DNA from: Streptomyces fructofermentans
Lineage (GTDB): Bacteria > Actinomycetota > Actinomycetes > Streptomycetales > Streptomycetaceae
Assembly: GCF_014651055.1 (NCBI RefSeq)
Contig: NZ_BMWD01000028.1
Location: 1-64,000 of the forward strand
Length of the DNA: 64,000 nucleotides
Reading direction: 5' to 3'
This document shows, piece by piece, positions 16,921 through 24,407 of the stretch. The notes below the pieces were generated by a model. The model worked only from the letters and a program-made list of their open reading frames with translations, was not told the DNA's origin and made no database searches. The position numbers were made by a program, and so were the translations under genes. Numbering within the stretch: position 1 is the stretch's first letter; every line of letters starts with the position of its first letter.

Positions 16921-17715
16921 ATGTCCCACACCGCTCACATACGCAGCCACCGGAAACCCCGGCCTCGGAGCAACTCGTCGCTCGCGATGCGCGCCGGAGT
17001 TGCCGGTGGCGTCCTCAGCACCCTGGCCGTGGCCGGTGCCGCCGGAACGGCCGTCGCGGCCGAGCCGGTGACCCAGACCATCGAGCTGCCCGCCCTCACG
17101 GCCGACCTGTCCGCTCAGGTCGCCGCGTCGGCAGACGTCACCCAGCAGGCCGCGGCCGACTACGAGCTGCGCGCCGAGCGCGACGCGGCAGCCGCGAAGG
17201 CGGCCAAGCAGGCCAAGGCCGACCTCGCCGTGGCGAAGGAGAAGGCCAAGGCGAAGGCGGAGGCCGCGCGCAAGGCCGCCGCGGAGCGCGCCAGCCGGAC
17301 CGCCGACCGCGCCACGCTGACCGCCACCACGGCGAGCAGCAACGTCGCCGCGCCCTCCAGCGGGAGCGTCGCCACCGTCATCAGCTTCCTGAAGGCACAG
17401 GTCGGGGACGCGTACGTGATGGGTGCCACCGGCCCCAACGCGTGGGACTGCTCCGGCCTGGTGCAGGCGGCGTTCAAGCAGGTCGGCGTCGACCTGCCGC
17501 GCGTCTCCCAGGACCAGTCGATGGCCGGCACCCCGGTCGCGCTCTCCGACATCCAGGTCGGCGACATCCTGTACTGGGGTGGCAAGGGCTCGGCGTACCA
17601 CACGGGTGTCTACATCGGCGGCGGGCAGTACCTGGACGCGGCCAACCCCTCGAAGGGCGTCGTCATCCAGGACCTCTCGGGCTACCCGGCGAGCGGCGCG
17701 GTGCGCGTGCTCTGA
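16921..17715 (+). CDS. Secreted NlpC/P60 family cell-wall endopeptidase
   Basis: Exported peptidoglycan hydrolase (C40 peptidase), 264 residues from the ATG at 16921; the frame also opens at 16864 but lacks a better start. A signal peptide with twin basic N-region and hydrophobic core ends near residue 46 (AVA-AEP). Residues 75-125 form a Lys/Ala/Glu-rich coiled coil. The C-terminal NlpC/P60 domain (about 145-264) has the catalytic cysteine in AWDCSGLVQAAF (near 178) and the histidine in YHTGVYIGGG (near 226). It is expected to cut D-Glu/mDAP bonds in stem peptides. A strong hairpin follows the stop. Confidence 0.93.
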   Translation: MSHTAHIRSHRKPRPRSNSSLAMRAGVAGGVLSTLAVAGAAGTAVAAEPVTQTIELPALTADLSAQVAASADVTQQAAADYELRAERDAAAAKAAKQAKADLAVAKEKAKAKAEAARKAAAERASRTADRATLTATTASSNVAAPSSGSVATVISFLKAQVGDAYVMGATGPNAWDCSGLVQAAFKQVGVDLPRVSQDQSMAGTPVALSDIQVGDILYWGGKGSAYHTGVYIGGGQYLDAANPSKGVVIQDLSGYPASGAVRVL

Positions 17716-17727
17716 CCGGAGGTCGTT

Positions 17728-17767
17728 CCGAAGGGCCGTTTCCCGCATGGGGGGAACGGCCCTTCGG
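17728..17767 (+). terminator. Hairpin terminator after the NlpC/P60 gene
   Basis: A 17-base stem (CCGAAGGGCCGTTTCCC with GGGGAACGGCCCTTCGG, one G-U pair) and a six-base loop, 12 bases after the stop codon. There is no T-run, as is common for Streptomyces terminators. It may serve the convergent gene as well. Confidence 0.72.
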
Positions 17768-17845
17768 CGTGCCCCTGGGCGCTCCGAGGGGCCCTGTCGC
17801 GCGCAGCGGGTCCGCCTCGGTCCGCCTCGGAATTTTGGGGCGGCA

Positions 17846-17875
17846 CACGCCCGCACAGGGCCCCGTGCGGGCGTG
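17846..17875 (-). terminator. Hairpin downstream of the geranylgeranyl reductase gene
   Basis: Perfect 11-base stem CACGCCCGCAC / GTGCGGGCGTG with an eight-base loop, 80 bases beyond the stop of the leftward reductase gene. Likely its terminator. A 10-base direct duplication (TCCGCCTCGG twice) lies just beside it at 17811-17830. Confidence 0.58.
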
Positions 17876-17954
17876 CACGCGTCCGCGGGACCGCGCGTGC
17901 CGGGCCGCCGGCCGGCGCGTGCGGTGCGGGGCCGGCCGGTGCGGCCGTGCGCGG

Positions 17955-19259
17955 TCAGGCCTTCGGGGCGACCTTCGAGAGTCCGTTGATGATGCGGTCC
18001 ATCGCGTCGCCGCCCGTCGGGTCGGTGAGGTTGGCGAGCATCTTCAGCGTGAACTTCATCAGGAGCGGGTGGGTCAGGCCCCGCTGCGTCGCGATCTTCA
18101 TGACCTTCGGGTTGCCGATGAGCTTCACGAAGGCGCGGCCCAGCGTGTAGTAGCCGCCGTAGGTGTCCTTGAGGACCTTCGGGTAGCGCTGGAGCGCCAG
18201 TTCGCGCTGCGCGGGCGTGGCGCGGGCGTGGGCCTGCACGATGACGTCCGCGGCGATCTGGCCGGACTCCATGGCGTAGGCGATCCCCTCGCCGTTGAAC
18301 GGGTTCACCATGCCGCCCGCGTCGCCGACGAGCAGCAGGCCCTTCGTGTAGTGGGGCTGGCGGTTGAAGGCCATGGGCAGGGCGGCGCCGCGGATCGGGA
18401 TCGTCATGTTCTCGGGGGTGTAGCCCCAGTCCTCGGGCATGGAGGCGCACCAGGCCTTGAGGACCTCGCGCCAGTCCAGTTCCTTGAAGGAGGACGTGGT
18501 GTTGAGGACGCCCAGGCCGACGTTCGACGTGCCGTCGCCCATGCCGAAGATCCACCCGTAGCCGGGCAGCAGGCGGTCCTCGCCGGGGCCGCGGCGGTCC
18601 CACAGCTCCAGCCACGACTCCAGGTAGTCGTCGTCGTGGCGCGGGGACGTGAAGTACGTGCGCACCGCGACACCCATCGGACGGTCCTCGCGGCGGTGCA
18701 GGCCCATCGCCAGCGACAGCCGCGTGGAGTTGCCGTCCGCCGCGACCACGAGGGGCGCGTGGAAGGTGACCTCGCGCTTCTCCTTGGAGTCGGCGTCGCC
18801 CATCTTCGCGTGGACCCCGATGATGCGGCCCGTGCGCTCGTCGAGGATCGGGGCGCCGACGTTGCAGCGCTCGTGCAGGCGGGCGCCCGCCTTCTGCGCC
18901 TGCCGGGCGAGCTGCTCGTCGAAGTCGTCGCGCTTGCGGACGAGTCCGTAGTCCGGGTAGGCGGCCAGGTCCGGCCAGTCGAGCTGGAGGCGCACCCCTC
19001 CGCCGATGATGCGCAGCCCCTTGTTGCGGAGCCAGCCCGCCTCCTCGGAGATGTCGATGCCCATCGAGACGAGCTGCTTGGTGGCGCGGGGGGTCAGCCC
19101 GTCCCCGCACACCTTCTCGCGGGGAAAGGCGGTCTTCTCCAGGAGCAGGACGTCCAACCCGGCCTTGGCCAGGTAGTACGCGGTGGTGGAACCGGCTGGC
19201 CCGGCCCCGACGACGATCACATCGGCGGTGTGCTCGGAGAGGGGCTGGGACTCGGTCAC
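17955..19259 (-). CDS. Geranylgeranyl reductase family flavoprotein (MenJ-like)
   Basis: FAD-dependent oxidoreductase, 434 residues from GTG 19259 (GGGAGA upstream). The dinucleotide motif VVGAGPAGSTTAYYLAKAGL is near residues 14-35, followed by FPREKVCGDGLTPRA (substrate-domain signature of geranylgeranyl reductases) and GDAGGMVNPFNGEGI near residue 300, the second FAD motif. Family members reduce isoprenoid double bonds; MenJ of mycobacteria saturates one unit of the menaquinone side chain. Its place between nuo and menG supports a menaquinone role, but lipid or carotenoid substrates cannot be excluded. Confidence 0.85.
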   Translation of the reverse strand: MTESQPLSEHTADVIVVGAGPAGSTTAYYLAKAGLDVLLLEKTAFPREKVCGDGLTPRATKQLVSMGIDISEEAGWLRNKGLRIIGGGVRLQLDWPDLAAYPDYGLVRKRDDFDEQLARQAQKAGARLHERCNVGAPILDERTGRIIGVHAKMGDADSKEKREVTFHAPLVVAADGNSTRLSLAMGLHRREDRPMGVAVRTYFTSPRHDDDYLESWLELWDRRGPGEDRLLPGYGWIFGMGDGTSNVGLGVLNTTSSFKELDWREVLKAWCASMPEDWGYTPENMTIPIRGAALPMAFNRQPHYTKGLLLVGDAGGMVNPFNGEGIAYAMESGQIAADVIVQAHARATPAQRELALQRYPKVLKDTYGGYYTLGRAFVKLIGNPKVMKIATQRGLTHPLLMKFTLKMLANLTDPTGGDAMDRIINGLSKVAPKA

Positions 19260-19372
19260 GACGGTTTCTCCCAAGTCTCGACGGTGCGAAGTCTCGAAAT
19301 CTGCGTGCTGACGGGCACTGAACATGGGCAGTCTATGCAGCGTTACCGATCACCTGGCTGAAGGGCTGCCCC

Positions 19373-19879
19373 GTGAACCGAGCGCTCCCCGTGGTACACC
19401 TGCGCGTCCCGACCGACGAGGACGCCTACGCCTGGCACCGGGCCTTCGAGCACCCGGACGTGATGGAGTTCCACGGCGGCAAGCGGGCCGAGCTGTCCGT
19501 CTACGAGGAGTTGACCGCCCGGCAGCGGCGCCACGACGCGGAGCACGGCTTCTGCTTCTGGACGATGCTCGACGACGAGGGCCGCGTCCTCGGCTTCACC
19601 GGAGCGCAGCCGTGGCCCTACGAGTGGGGCCCCAAGGGCGAGATCGAGATCGGCTGGCGCCTCGGCCGCGAGCACTGGGGCAAGGGCTACGCGACGGCGG
19701 CGGCGCGGGCCACCGTGGAGCGGGTGCGCGCGAGGGGCGTACGCAGCGTGGTGGCGATGGTGAACTCGCGCAACGAGCGCTCCATCGCCGTGACGAGACG
19801 GCTGGGCATGGAGCTGGCCGAGACGTTCACGTCGCCCTCCTCGCAGCAGTTGGGGCACTGCTTCCGGCTGGCACTCTGA
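19373..19879 (+). CDS. GNAT family N-acetyltransferase
   Basis: 168 residues, GTG start. The fold resembles the RimJ/RimL-type GNAT branch: hydrophobic strand LRVPTDEDAYAWH at the N-terminus, then EIGWRLGREHWGKGYATAAARA near residues 92-113, where the GxGYA-like turn binds acetyl-CoA, and VNSRNERSIAVTRRLGM near residue 140. The substrate is unknown; it could be a small molecule or an N-terminus. It is divergent from the reductase gene with a 113-base shared promoter region. Confidence 0.85.
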   Translation: MNRALPVVHLRVPTDEDAYAWHRAFEHPDVMEFHGGKRAELSVYEELTARQRRHDAEHGFCFWTMLDDEGRVLGFTGAQPWPYEWGPKGEIEIGWRLGREHWGKGYATAAARATVERVRARGVRSVVAMVNSRNERSIAVTRRLGMELAETFTSPSSQQLGHCFRLAL

Positions 19880-19908
19880 CGGACCCCGGCGAGCCCCCGC
19901 GGTCTCGG

Positions 19909-19938
19909 GAACGGCTCCGGAGCGGCTCCGGAGCCGCT
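19909..19938 (+). terminator. Palindrome after the GNAT gene
   Basis: AGCGGCTCCGGAGCCGCT (19921-19938) is a perfect palindrome with a partial copy just before it (GGCTCCGG). It lies 40-60 bases after the stop and may act as a terminator, although a foldable loop would cost some of the stem. Confidence 0.3.
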
Positions 19939-20001
19939 CGCGACGCCTTCCGGACGGGCCCGGCAGGGCCTACTCTGCCGGTACCGCTGGGGGTGACGAC
20001 C

Positions 20002-20340
20002 ATGCGCCTGACACCCAGGACACCCGAGATTCGCGTACCGCGGCTCGTCGGCCTGATGGCCGTGGACGCGCGTGAGACGGCAGAGGCGCACGGGGTGCTG
20101 CTCGCCTCGCCCGACCGGCCGGAGCTGCATCTGGCGGTGGTCGACCACGTCGTTCGCCAGTACCCGCCGCCGGGTGCGACGGTGCCGCAGGGCGCGGTCG
20201 TCACGGTGTGGTTCGACTTCGGCGAGGGTGAGGGCGGCGGCGGTGCCGGGGTGCGCGAGCCCCGTCCGGCGCAGCCTCCGCCGGGTGGGCTCCGGCGTGA
20301 ACTCGACGTGCCGGGAGCCCCGTTCGAGGTACTGCGGTGA
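20002..20340 (+). CDS. Small PASTA-domain protein
   Basis: 112 residues from ATG 20002, preceded by CTGGGGGTG. Residues about 14-75 (VPRLVGLMAVDARETAEAHG ... YPPPGATVPQGAVVTVWF) form a single PASTA-like repeat, the beta-lactam/peptidoglycan-stem-binding module of Ser/Thr kinases and PBPs. No signal peptide or membrane helix is seen, so it is unclear whether it reaches the cell wall. The Pro/Arg-rich tail is probably disordered. It converges on menG with a 34-base gap. Confidence 0.75.
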   Translation: MRLTPRTPEIRVPRLVGLMAVDARETAEAHGVLLASPDRPELHLAVVDHVVRQYPPPGATVPQGAVVTVWFDFGEGEGGGGAGVREPRPAQPPPGGLRRELDVPGAPFEVLR

Positions 20341-20374
20341 ACGGCGCCGACGCGCCCCGGGCGGGGGCGCCGGC

Positions 20375-21070
20375 TCAGCCCTGCTTGAAGCCCCGGTGCA
20401 GCGCGACGATGCCGCCGGACAGGTTGCGCCACGCCACCTTCGACCAGCCGGCCTTCACCAGGCGGTCCCCGAGCGCGGGCTGGTCCGGCCAGTCGCGGAT
20501 GGACTCGGCGAGGTAGACGTAGGCCTCGGGGTTGGAGGAGACCGCGCGGGCCACCGGCGGCAGCGCGCGCATCAGGTACTCGGTGTAGACCGTGCGGAAG
20601 GGCGCCCAGGTGGGATGCGAGAACTCGCAGATCACCACGCGTCCGCCCGGCTTCGTGACGCGGTGCAGCTCGCGCAGGGCGGTGTCCGTGTCCTGCACGT
20701 TGCGCAGGCCGAAGGAGATCGTCACCGCGTCGAAGGTGTCGTCCTTGAAGGGCAGCTTCGTGGCGTCGCCCGCGGTGAGCGGCAGCCAGGGGTGGTTCTT
20801 CTTGCCGACCCTGAGCATGCCGAGCGAGAAGTCGCACGGGACCACGTAGGCGCCCGTGCGGGCGAACGGCAGCGACGAGGTGGCCGTGCCGGCCGCCAGG
20901 TCCAGGATCTTCTGCGCGGGCCGCGCGTCGACGGCCTTCGCGACCTCCTTGCGCCACACCCGGTCCTGGCCGAGCGAGAGCACGTCGTTCGTCAGGTCGT
21001 AGCGTTCCGCCACGTCGTCGAACATCGAAGCGACTTCGTGCGGCTGTTTGTTCAGGGATGCGCGGGTCAC
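20375..21070 (-). CDS. menG: Demethylmenaquinone methyltransferase
   Basis: SAM-dependent C-methyltransferase (UbiE/MenG family), 231 residues from GTG 21070. It catalyses the last core step of menaquinone synthesis, methylating demethylmenaquinone. Motif I is LDLAAGTATSSLPFA (about residues 53-67). FDAVTISFGLRNVQDTDTAL and LHRVTKPGGRVVICEFSHP near 115-150 are UbiE signatures, and the N-terminal VASMFDDVAERYDLTNDVLS is diagnostic. It lies downstream of a large tandem-repeat block, which separates it from mqnC. Confidence 0.95.
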   Translation of the reverse strand: MTRASLNKQPHEVASMFDDVAERYDLTNDVLSLGQDRVWRKEVAKAVDARPAQKILDLAAGTATSSLPFARTGAYVVPCDFSLGMLRVGKKNHPWLPLTAGDATKLPFKDDTFDAVTISFGLRNVQDTDTALRELHRVTKPGGRVVICEFSHPTWAPFRTVYTEYLMRALPPVARAVSSNPEAYVYLAESIRDWPDQPALGDRLVKAGWSKVAWRNLSGGIVALHRGFKQG

Positions 21071-21936
21071 CGTCCCATTGTGGCAGTACGGGCCGGGCGG
21101 CACTCCGGCACCCGGCCCGCAGCCGCGTGCGGCACGGTCCCGCGGGCCCGCCGATGTGGGGGCGTTCGCCCGGGCCTTCACGGGGTGGGCACCCCGCGAG
21201 TCCCCGGGCCGCGCCCCGGCGAGGGCTTGTCGCGCAGTTCCCCGCGCCCCTGAAAGGCACGGGGTGCCCCTCGATACATCGCCGACTGCAGCCCGGCAGA
21301 GGCTGAGCGCGCAGTTCCTCGCGCCCCTCAAGGGCGCGGGGTGCACCCGGTGCATCGCCGCCTGCGGGCCCGCGAGGGCTGAGCGCGCCGTTCCCCGCGC
21401 CCCTGAAAGGCACGGGTGCACCCGGTGCATCGCCGACTGCCGCCCCGCGAGGGCTGAGCGCGCCGTTCTCCGCGCCCCTGAAAGGCACGGGGTGCCCCTC
21501 GATACATCGCCGACTGCGGCCCGGCAGGGGCTGAGCGCGCAGTTCCTCGCGCCCCTCAAGGGCGCGGGGTGCACCTGGTGCATCGCCGCCTGCCGCCCCG
21601 GCAGGGGCTGAGCGCGCCGTTCCCCGCGCCCCTGAAAGGCACGGGTGCACCCCGTGCATCGCCGACTGCCGCCCCGCGAGGGCTGAGCGCGCCGTTCCCC
21701 GCGCCCCTCAAGGGCACGGGCGCGCCCAACTCGCCCAGGGGCGCGGGGAACTGCGCGGCCAGCCACAACAGACCCGCAGGTCCCAGCGGACCCGGACCCC
21801 CAGTGGCGCGGGCAGCCGCGACGGACCCGCAGGTCGGGGCGGACCCCGAGCACCCCAGGGGCGCGGGGACCTGCGCACTCCGGCCGCAACGCACCCGCAC
21901 AGGGAAACGTGCGGCCCAGACGCGGAGCGAGCCGCG
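21071..21936. other. Intergenic region upstream of menG
   Basis: 866 bases without a supportable gene. Open frames here arise from the repeats and give low-complexity translations. After the repeat array, 21735-21900 holds inverted copies of the core (AGGGGCGCGGGGAACTGCGC and AGGGGCGCGGGGACCTGCGC). No clear menG promoter was identified. Confidence 0.7.
21225..21760. repeat. Nested tandem repeat array (about 76-bp units in 228-bp super-units)
   Basis: Seven imperfect units with GGCTGAGCGCGC boundaries at 21301, 21377, 21452, 21529, 21606 and 21681, each containing TTCCCCGCGCCCCT and an AAGGCACGGG or AAGGGCGCGGG segment. Units 1 and 4, 2 and 5, and 3 and 6 are closest to one another at offsets of 228, 228 and 229 bases, so a three-unit block was duplicated. 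The core resembles the dispersed GCGCGGGGAACTGCGC element frequent between Streptomyces genes; an inverted copy follows at about 21735-21757. Confidence 0.9.
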
Positions 21937-22386
21937 CTAGTGCCGGCGGTGGACCAGCCGCCCCGCGCACACCGTGGCCACGCAGACACCGTCCTCGGCG
22001 AACACGGCCAGGTCGGCCCGCCCCGCCTCCCGCACCACCGGCGGCGCCGCACTCGCCACGACGACCACGTCCGTACGCCCGGCGGCGGCCCGCAGCCCGG
22101 GCAGGTCGGCGTACTCCTCCAGCACGGCCACCGCCCCCAGCTTCAGCACCGCGTGGACCCGCTCGCGCGGTGTGGGGGCGTCCGGGACGGGCCCCCGGTG
22201 CACGAGGGCGGGCCCGAGCACTCCCGGCCACCGCCGCACACGGGCCCGCGGGAACCGCTCACGGACCTCCGCGAACGTACCGACGGCCGCCACCCGGTCC
22301 CCCGCCACGACGACCGCCCCGTCCGGGATCGGCTCTCCGCCCTCCCAGTCGAGGCGTACCTCCCCGGCGGTGTGGATCGTCTCCAA
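21937..22386 (-). CDS. Imidazolonepropionase-like composite domain protein (no catalytic barrel)
   Basis: 149 residues. It resembles only the small beta-sandwich domain of amidohydrolases: N-terminal strands (EPIPDGAVVVAGDRVAAVG) and a C-terminal part (GRADLAVFAEDGVCVATVCAGRLVHRR). The metal-binding HxH and the TIM barrel are lacking; about 60 residues with a few helices stand in their place (PTPRERVHAVLKLGAVAVLEE). It starts 18 bases after mqnC, so the two are probably co-transcribed. A role in menaquinone synthesis is only implied by position. Confidence 0.75.
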   Translation of the reverse strand: METIHTAGEVRLDWEGGEPIPDGAVVVAGDRVAAVGTFAEVRERFPRARVRRWPGVLGPALVHRGPVPDAPTPRERVHAVLKLGAVAVLEEYADLPGLRAAAGRTDVVVVASAAPPVVREAGRADLAVFAEDGVCVATVCAGRLVHRRH

Positions 22387-22404
22387 CTGGCCTTCCCGCC
22401 CGCC

Positions 22405-23604
22405 TCAGTTGGAGGCGAGGAGCTTCAGCTCCGGGTGGGCCGTGCCGCCCTCGATCGCCGTGGAGGAGATGTGCGACTGGACGCGCTCGTCGACCGGGTC
22501 CTGGGCCGGGTCCTCGTGCACGACGAGGTGCTCGTACGTCGTCGCCCGCTGGGCCGGGACGCGCCCCGCCTTGCGGATCAGGTCGATGATCTCCATGCGG
22601 TTGGAGCGGTGCTTGGCGCCGGCGGAGGAGACGACGTTCTCCTCCAGCATGATCGAGCCGAGGTCGTCCGCGCCGTAGTGCAGGGAGAGCTGGCCGACCT
22701 CCTTGCCGGTGGTCAGCCACGAGCCCTGGATGTGGGCGATGTTGTCCATGAACAGCCGCGCGATCGCGATCATCCGCAGGTACTCGAAGAGCGTGGCCTG
22801 CGTACGGCCCTTGAGGTGGTTGTTCTCGGGCTGGTACGTGTACGGGATGAAGGCGCGGAAGCCGCCCGTGCGGTCCTGCACGTCACGGATCATCCGCAGG
22901 TGCTCGATGCGCTCGGCGTTGGTCTCGCCGGTGCCCATGAGCATCGTGGACGTGGACTCCACGCCGAGGTTGTGCGCGATCTCCATGATCTCCAGCCAGC
23001 GCTCGCCGCTCTCCTTCAGCGGGGCGATGGCCTTCCGGGGCCGCGCGGGCAGCAGTTCGGCACCGGCGCCGGCGAAGGAGTCGAGACCGGCGGCGTGGAT
23101 GCGCTCGATGGCCTCCTTCGCGGAGACCTTGGAGATCCGGGCCATGTGCTCGACCTCGCTCGCCCCCAGGCTGTGGATGACGAGCTGCGGGTACGCGGCC
23201 TTGATCGCGGAGAAGTGCTCCTCGTAGTACTCGACACCGAAGTCCGGGTGGTGCCCGCCCTGGAACATGATCTGCGTGCCGCCCAGCTCGACGGTCTCCG
23301 CGCAGCGGCGCAGGATGTCGTCGAGGTCGCGGGTCCAGCCCTTGTCCTCGGCCTTCGGCGGGGCGTAGAACGCGCAGAACTTGCACGCCGTGACACAGAC
23401 GTTCGTGTAGTTGATGTTCCGCTCGATGATGTACGTCGCGATGTGCTCCGTACCGGCGTAGCGGCGGCGGCGCACGGCGTCGGCGGCCGCGCCGAGCGCG
23501 TGCAGCGGGGCGTCGCGGTAGAGGTCGAGCGCCTCTTCCGGGGTGATCCGCCCACCCTCGGCGGCACGGTCGAGGACGGACTGGAGGTCGGCCTTCTCGG
23601 TCAC
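22405..23604 (-). CDS. mqnC: Cyclic dehypoxanthine futalosine synthase
   Basis: Radical SAM enzyme of the futalosine menaquinone pathway, 399 residues. It closes dehypoxanthine futalosine to the cyclic form. The radical SAM motif CVTACKFCAF (CxxxCxxC) is near residue 66, then FQGGHHPDFG and the C-terminal LEENVVSSAG typical of MqnC. GTG 23604 is preferred because AAAGGGA stands at good spacing; the ATG at 23622, six codons upstream, has no ribosome site. mqnA, mqnE, mqnP, mqnL and mqnM lie elsewhere in the window. Confidence 0.95.
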   Translation of the reverse strand: MTEKADLQSVLDRAAEGGRITPEEALDLYRDAPLHALGAAADAVRRRRYAGTEHIATYIIERNINYTNVCVTACKFCAFYAPPKAEDKGWTRDLDDILRRCAETVELGGTQIMFQGGHHPDFGVEYYEEHFSAIKAAYPQLVIHSLGASEVEHMARISKVSAKEAIERIHAAGLDSFAGAGAELLPARPRKAIAPLKESGERWLEIMEIAHNLGVESTSTMLMGTGETNAERIEHLRMIRDVQDRTGGFRAFIPYTYQPENNHLKGRTQATLFEYLRMIAIARLFMDNIAHIQGSWLTTGKEVGQLSLHYGADDLGSIMLEENVVSSAGAKHRSNRMEIIDLIRKAGRVPAQRATTYEHLVVHEDPAQDPVDERVQSHISSTAIEGGTAHPELKLLASN

Positions 23605-23675
23605 CGGAGCGGTCCCTTTCATAGGGGTGTGGACGGACTGATCCAGCGTACGCCAGGCGATCGCCGGGACCGACG

Positions 23676-24407
23676 TCAGGCCGTGTACGCCCCCACCAGC
23701 AGCCCGGCGAGGGCACCGCCGATGAGGAACGGGCCGAAGGGGATGGAGGTCTTGCGCCCGGCCCGGCGCGCGACGACCAGAGCGGCCCCGTACAGGCCGC
23801 CGAACAGGAACCCGGCGAAGGTGCCGAGCAGCACGGTCCCCCAGCCGTACCAGCCGAGGACGGCGCCGAGGCCGAGGGCGAGCTTCACGTCGCCGAAGCC
23901 CATGCCGGCGGGGTTGACGAGGAACAGGACGAAGTAGCCGCCGCCCAGCGCCAGGGCCCCGTACAGGGCGTGCGGCCAGTCCCCGGCGTGCTCCGGCAGC
24001 GCGGCCGCGGCCCCCAGCAGCGCGAGCGCGGCGGCGGCGAGCGACAGCGTCAGCACGTCGGGCAGCCGCTGCACCGAGAAGTCCACGACCGCGAGGAGGA
24101 CGCCGAGCGGGGCGAGGAGCAGCCAGACGGCCAGCTCGGGACGGGTCCCGGTGGCCGCGGCGAGGGCCGCGCAGACCAGTGCCGCGGCGAGGGAGACCCG
24201 TACGGCACCCGGCCCGTACGCGCGCCCCCCGCAGGCCCGGCAGCGTGCCGGACCGAGCGGCCCCGTGATCGGGTGGCCCTCGGGGCACGTCGTCCGCCAC
24301 TCCTCGTCGGGGGTGACGGAGAAGCGGTGGGCGGGCCTCGGGACGAGGAGGCCGGCCGCCGCGCCCCACAGGGCCGCGGCGGCGATCAGCAGCGGGTCGC
24401 CGCTCAT
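23676..24407 (-). CDS. Prepilin peptidase, A24 family (TadV-like)
   Basis: Aspartic membrane protease that cleaves and may methylate prepilins, 243 residues. The two catalytic aspartates are visible: VDFSVQRLPD near residue 105 and the GxGD motif in GMGFGDVKLALGLG near 165. About seven helices are present. A hydrophilic N-terminal loop holds CPEGHP and CRACGG, the four-cysteine zinc motif of full-length peptidases. The ATG at 24407 overlaps the stop of the LysM-BTAD gene (ATGA). It presumably processes the Flp and TadE pilins encoded at 28.3-30.1 kb. Confidence 0.9.
   Translation of the reverse strand: MSGDPLLIAAAALWGAAAGLLVPRPAHRFSVTPDEEWRTTCPEGHPITGPLGPARCRACGGRAYGPGAVRVSLAAALVCAALAAATGTRPELAVWLLLAPLGVLLAVVDFSVQRLPDVLTLSLAAAALALLGAAAALPEHAGDWPHALYGALALGGGYFVLFLVNPAGMGFGDVKLALGLGAVLGWYGWGTVLLGTFAGFLFGGLYGAALVVARRAGRKTSIPFGPFLIGGALAGLLVGAYTA

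Noticed and set aside
21225..21760. CRISPR array
   Set aside because: Units are contiguous imperfect tandem repeats of 75-77 bases without unique spacers, and no cas genes are near.
21071..22231. N-terminal extension of MenG through the repeat block
   Set aside because: The frame is open only because of repeat composition; the GTG at 21070 begins the conserved methyltransferase sequence.
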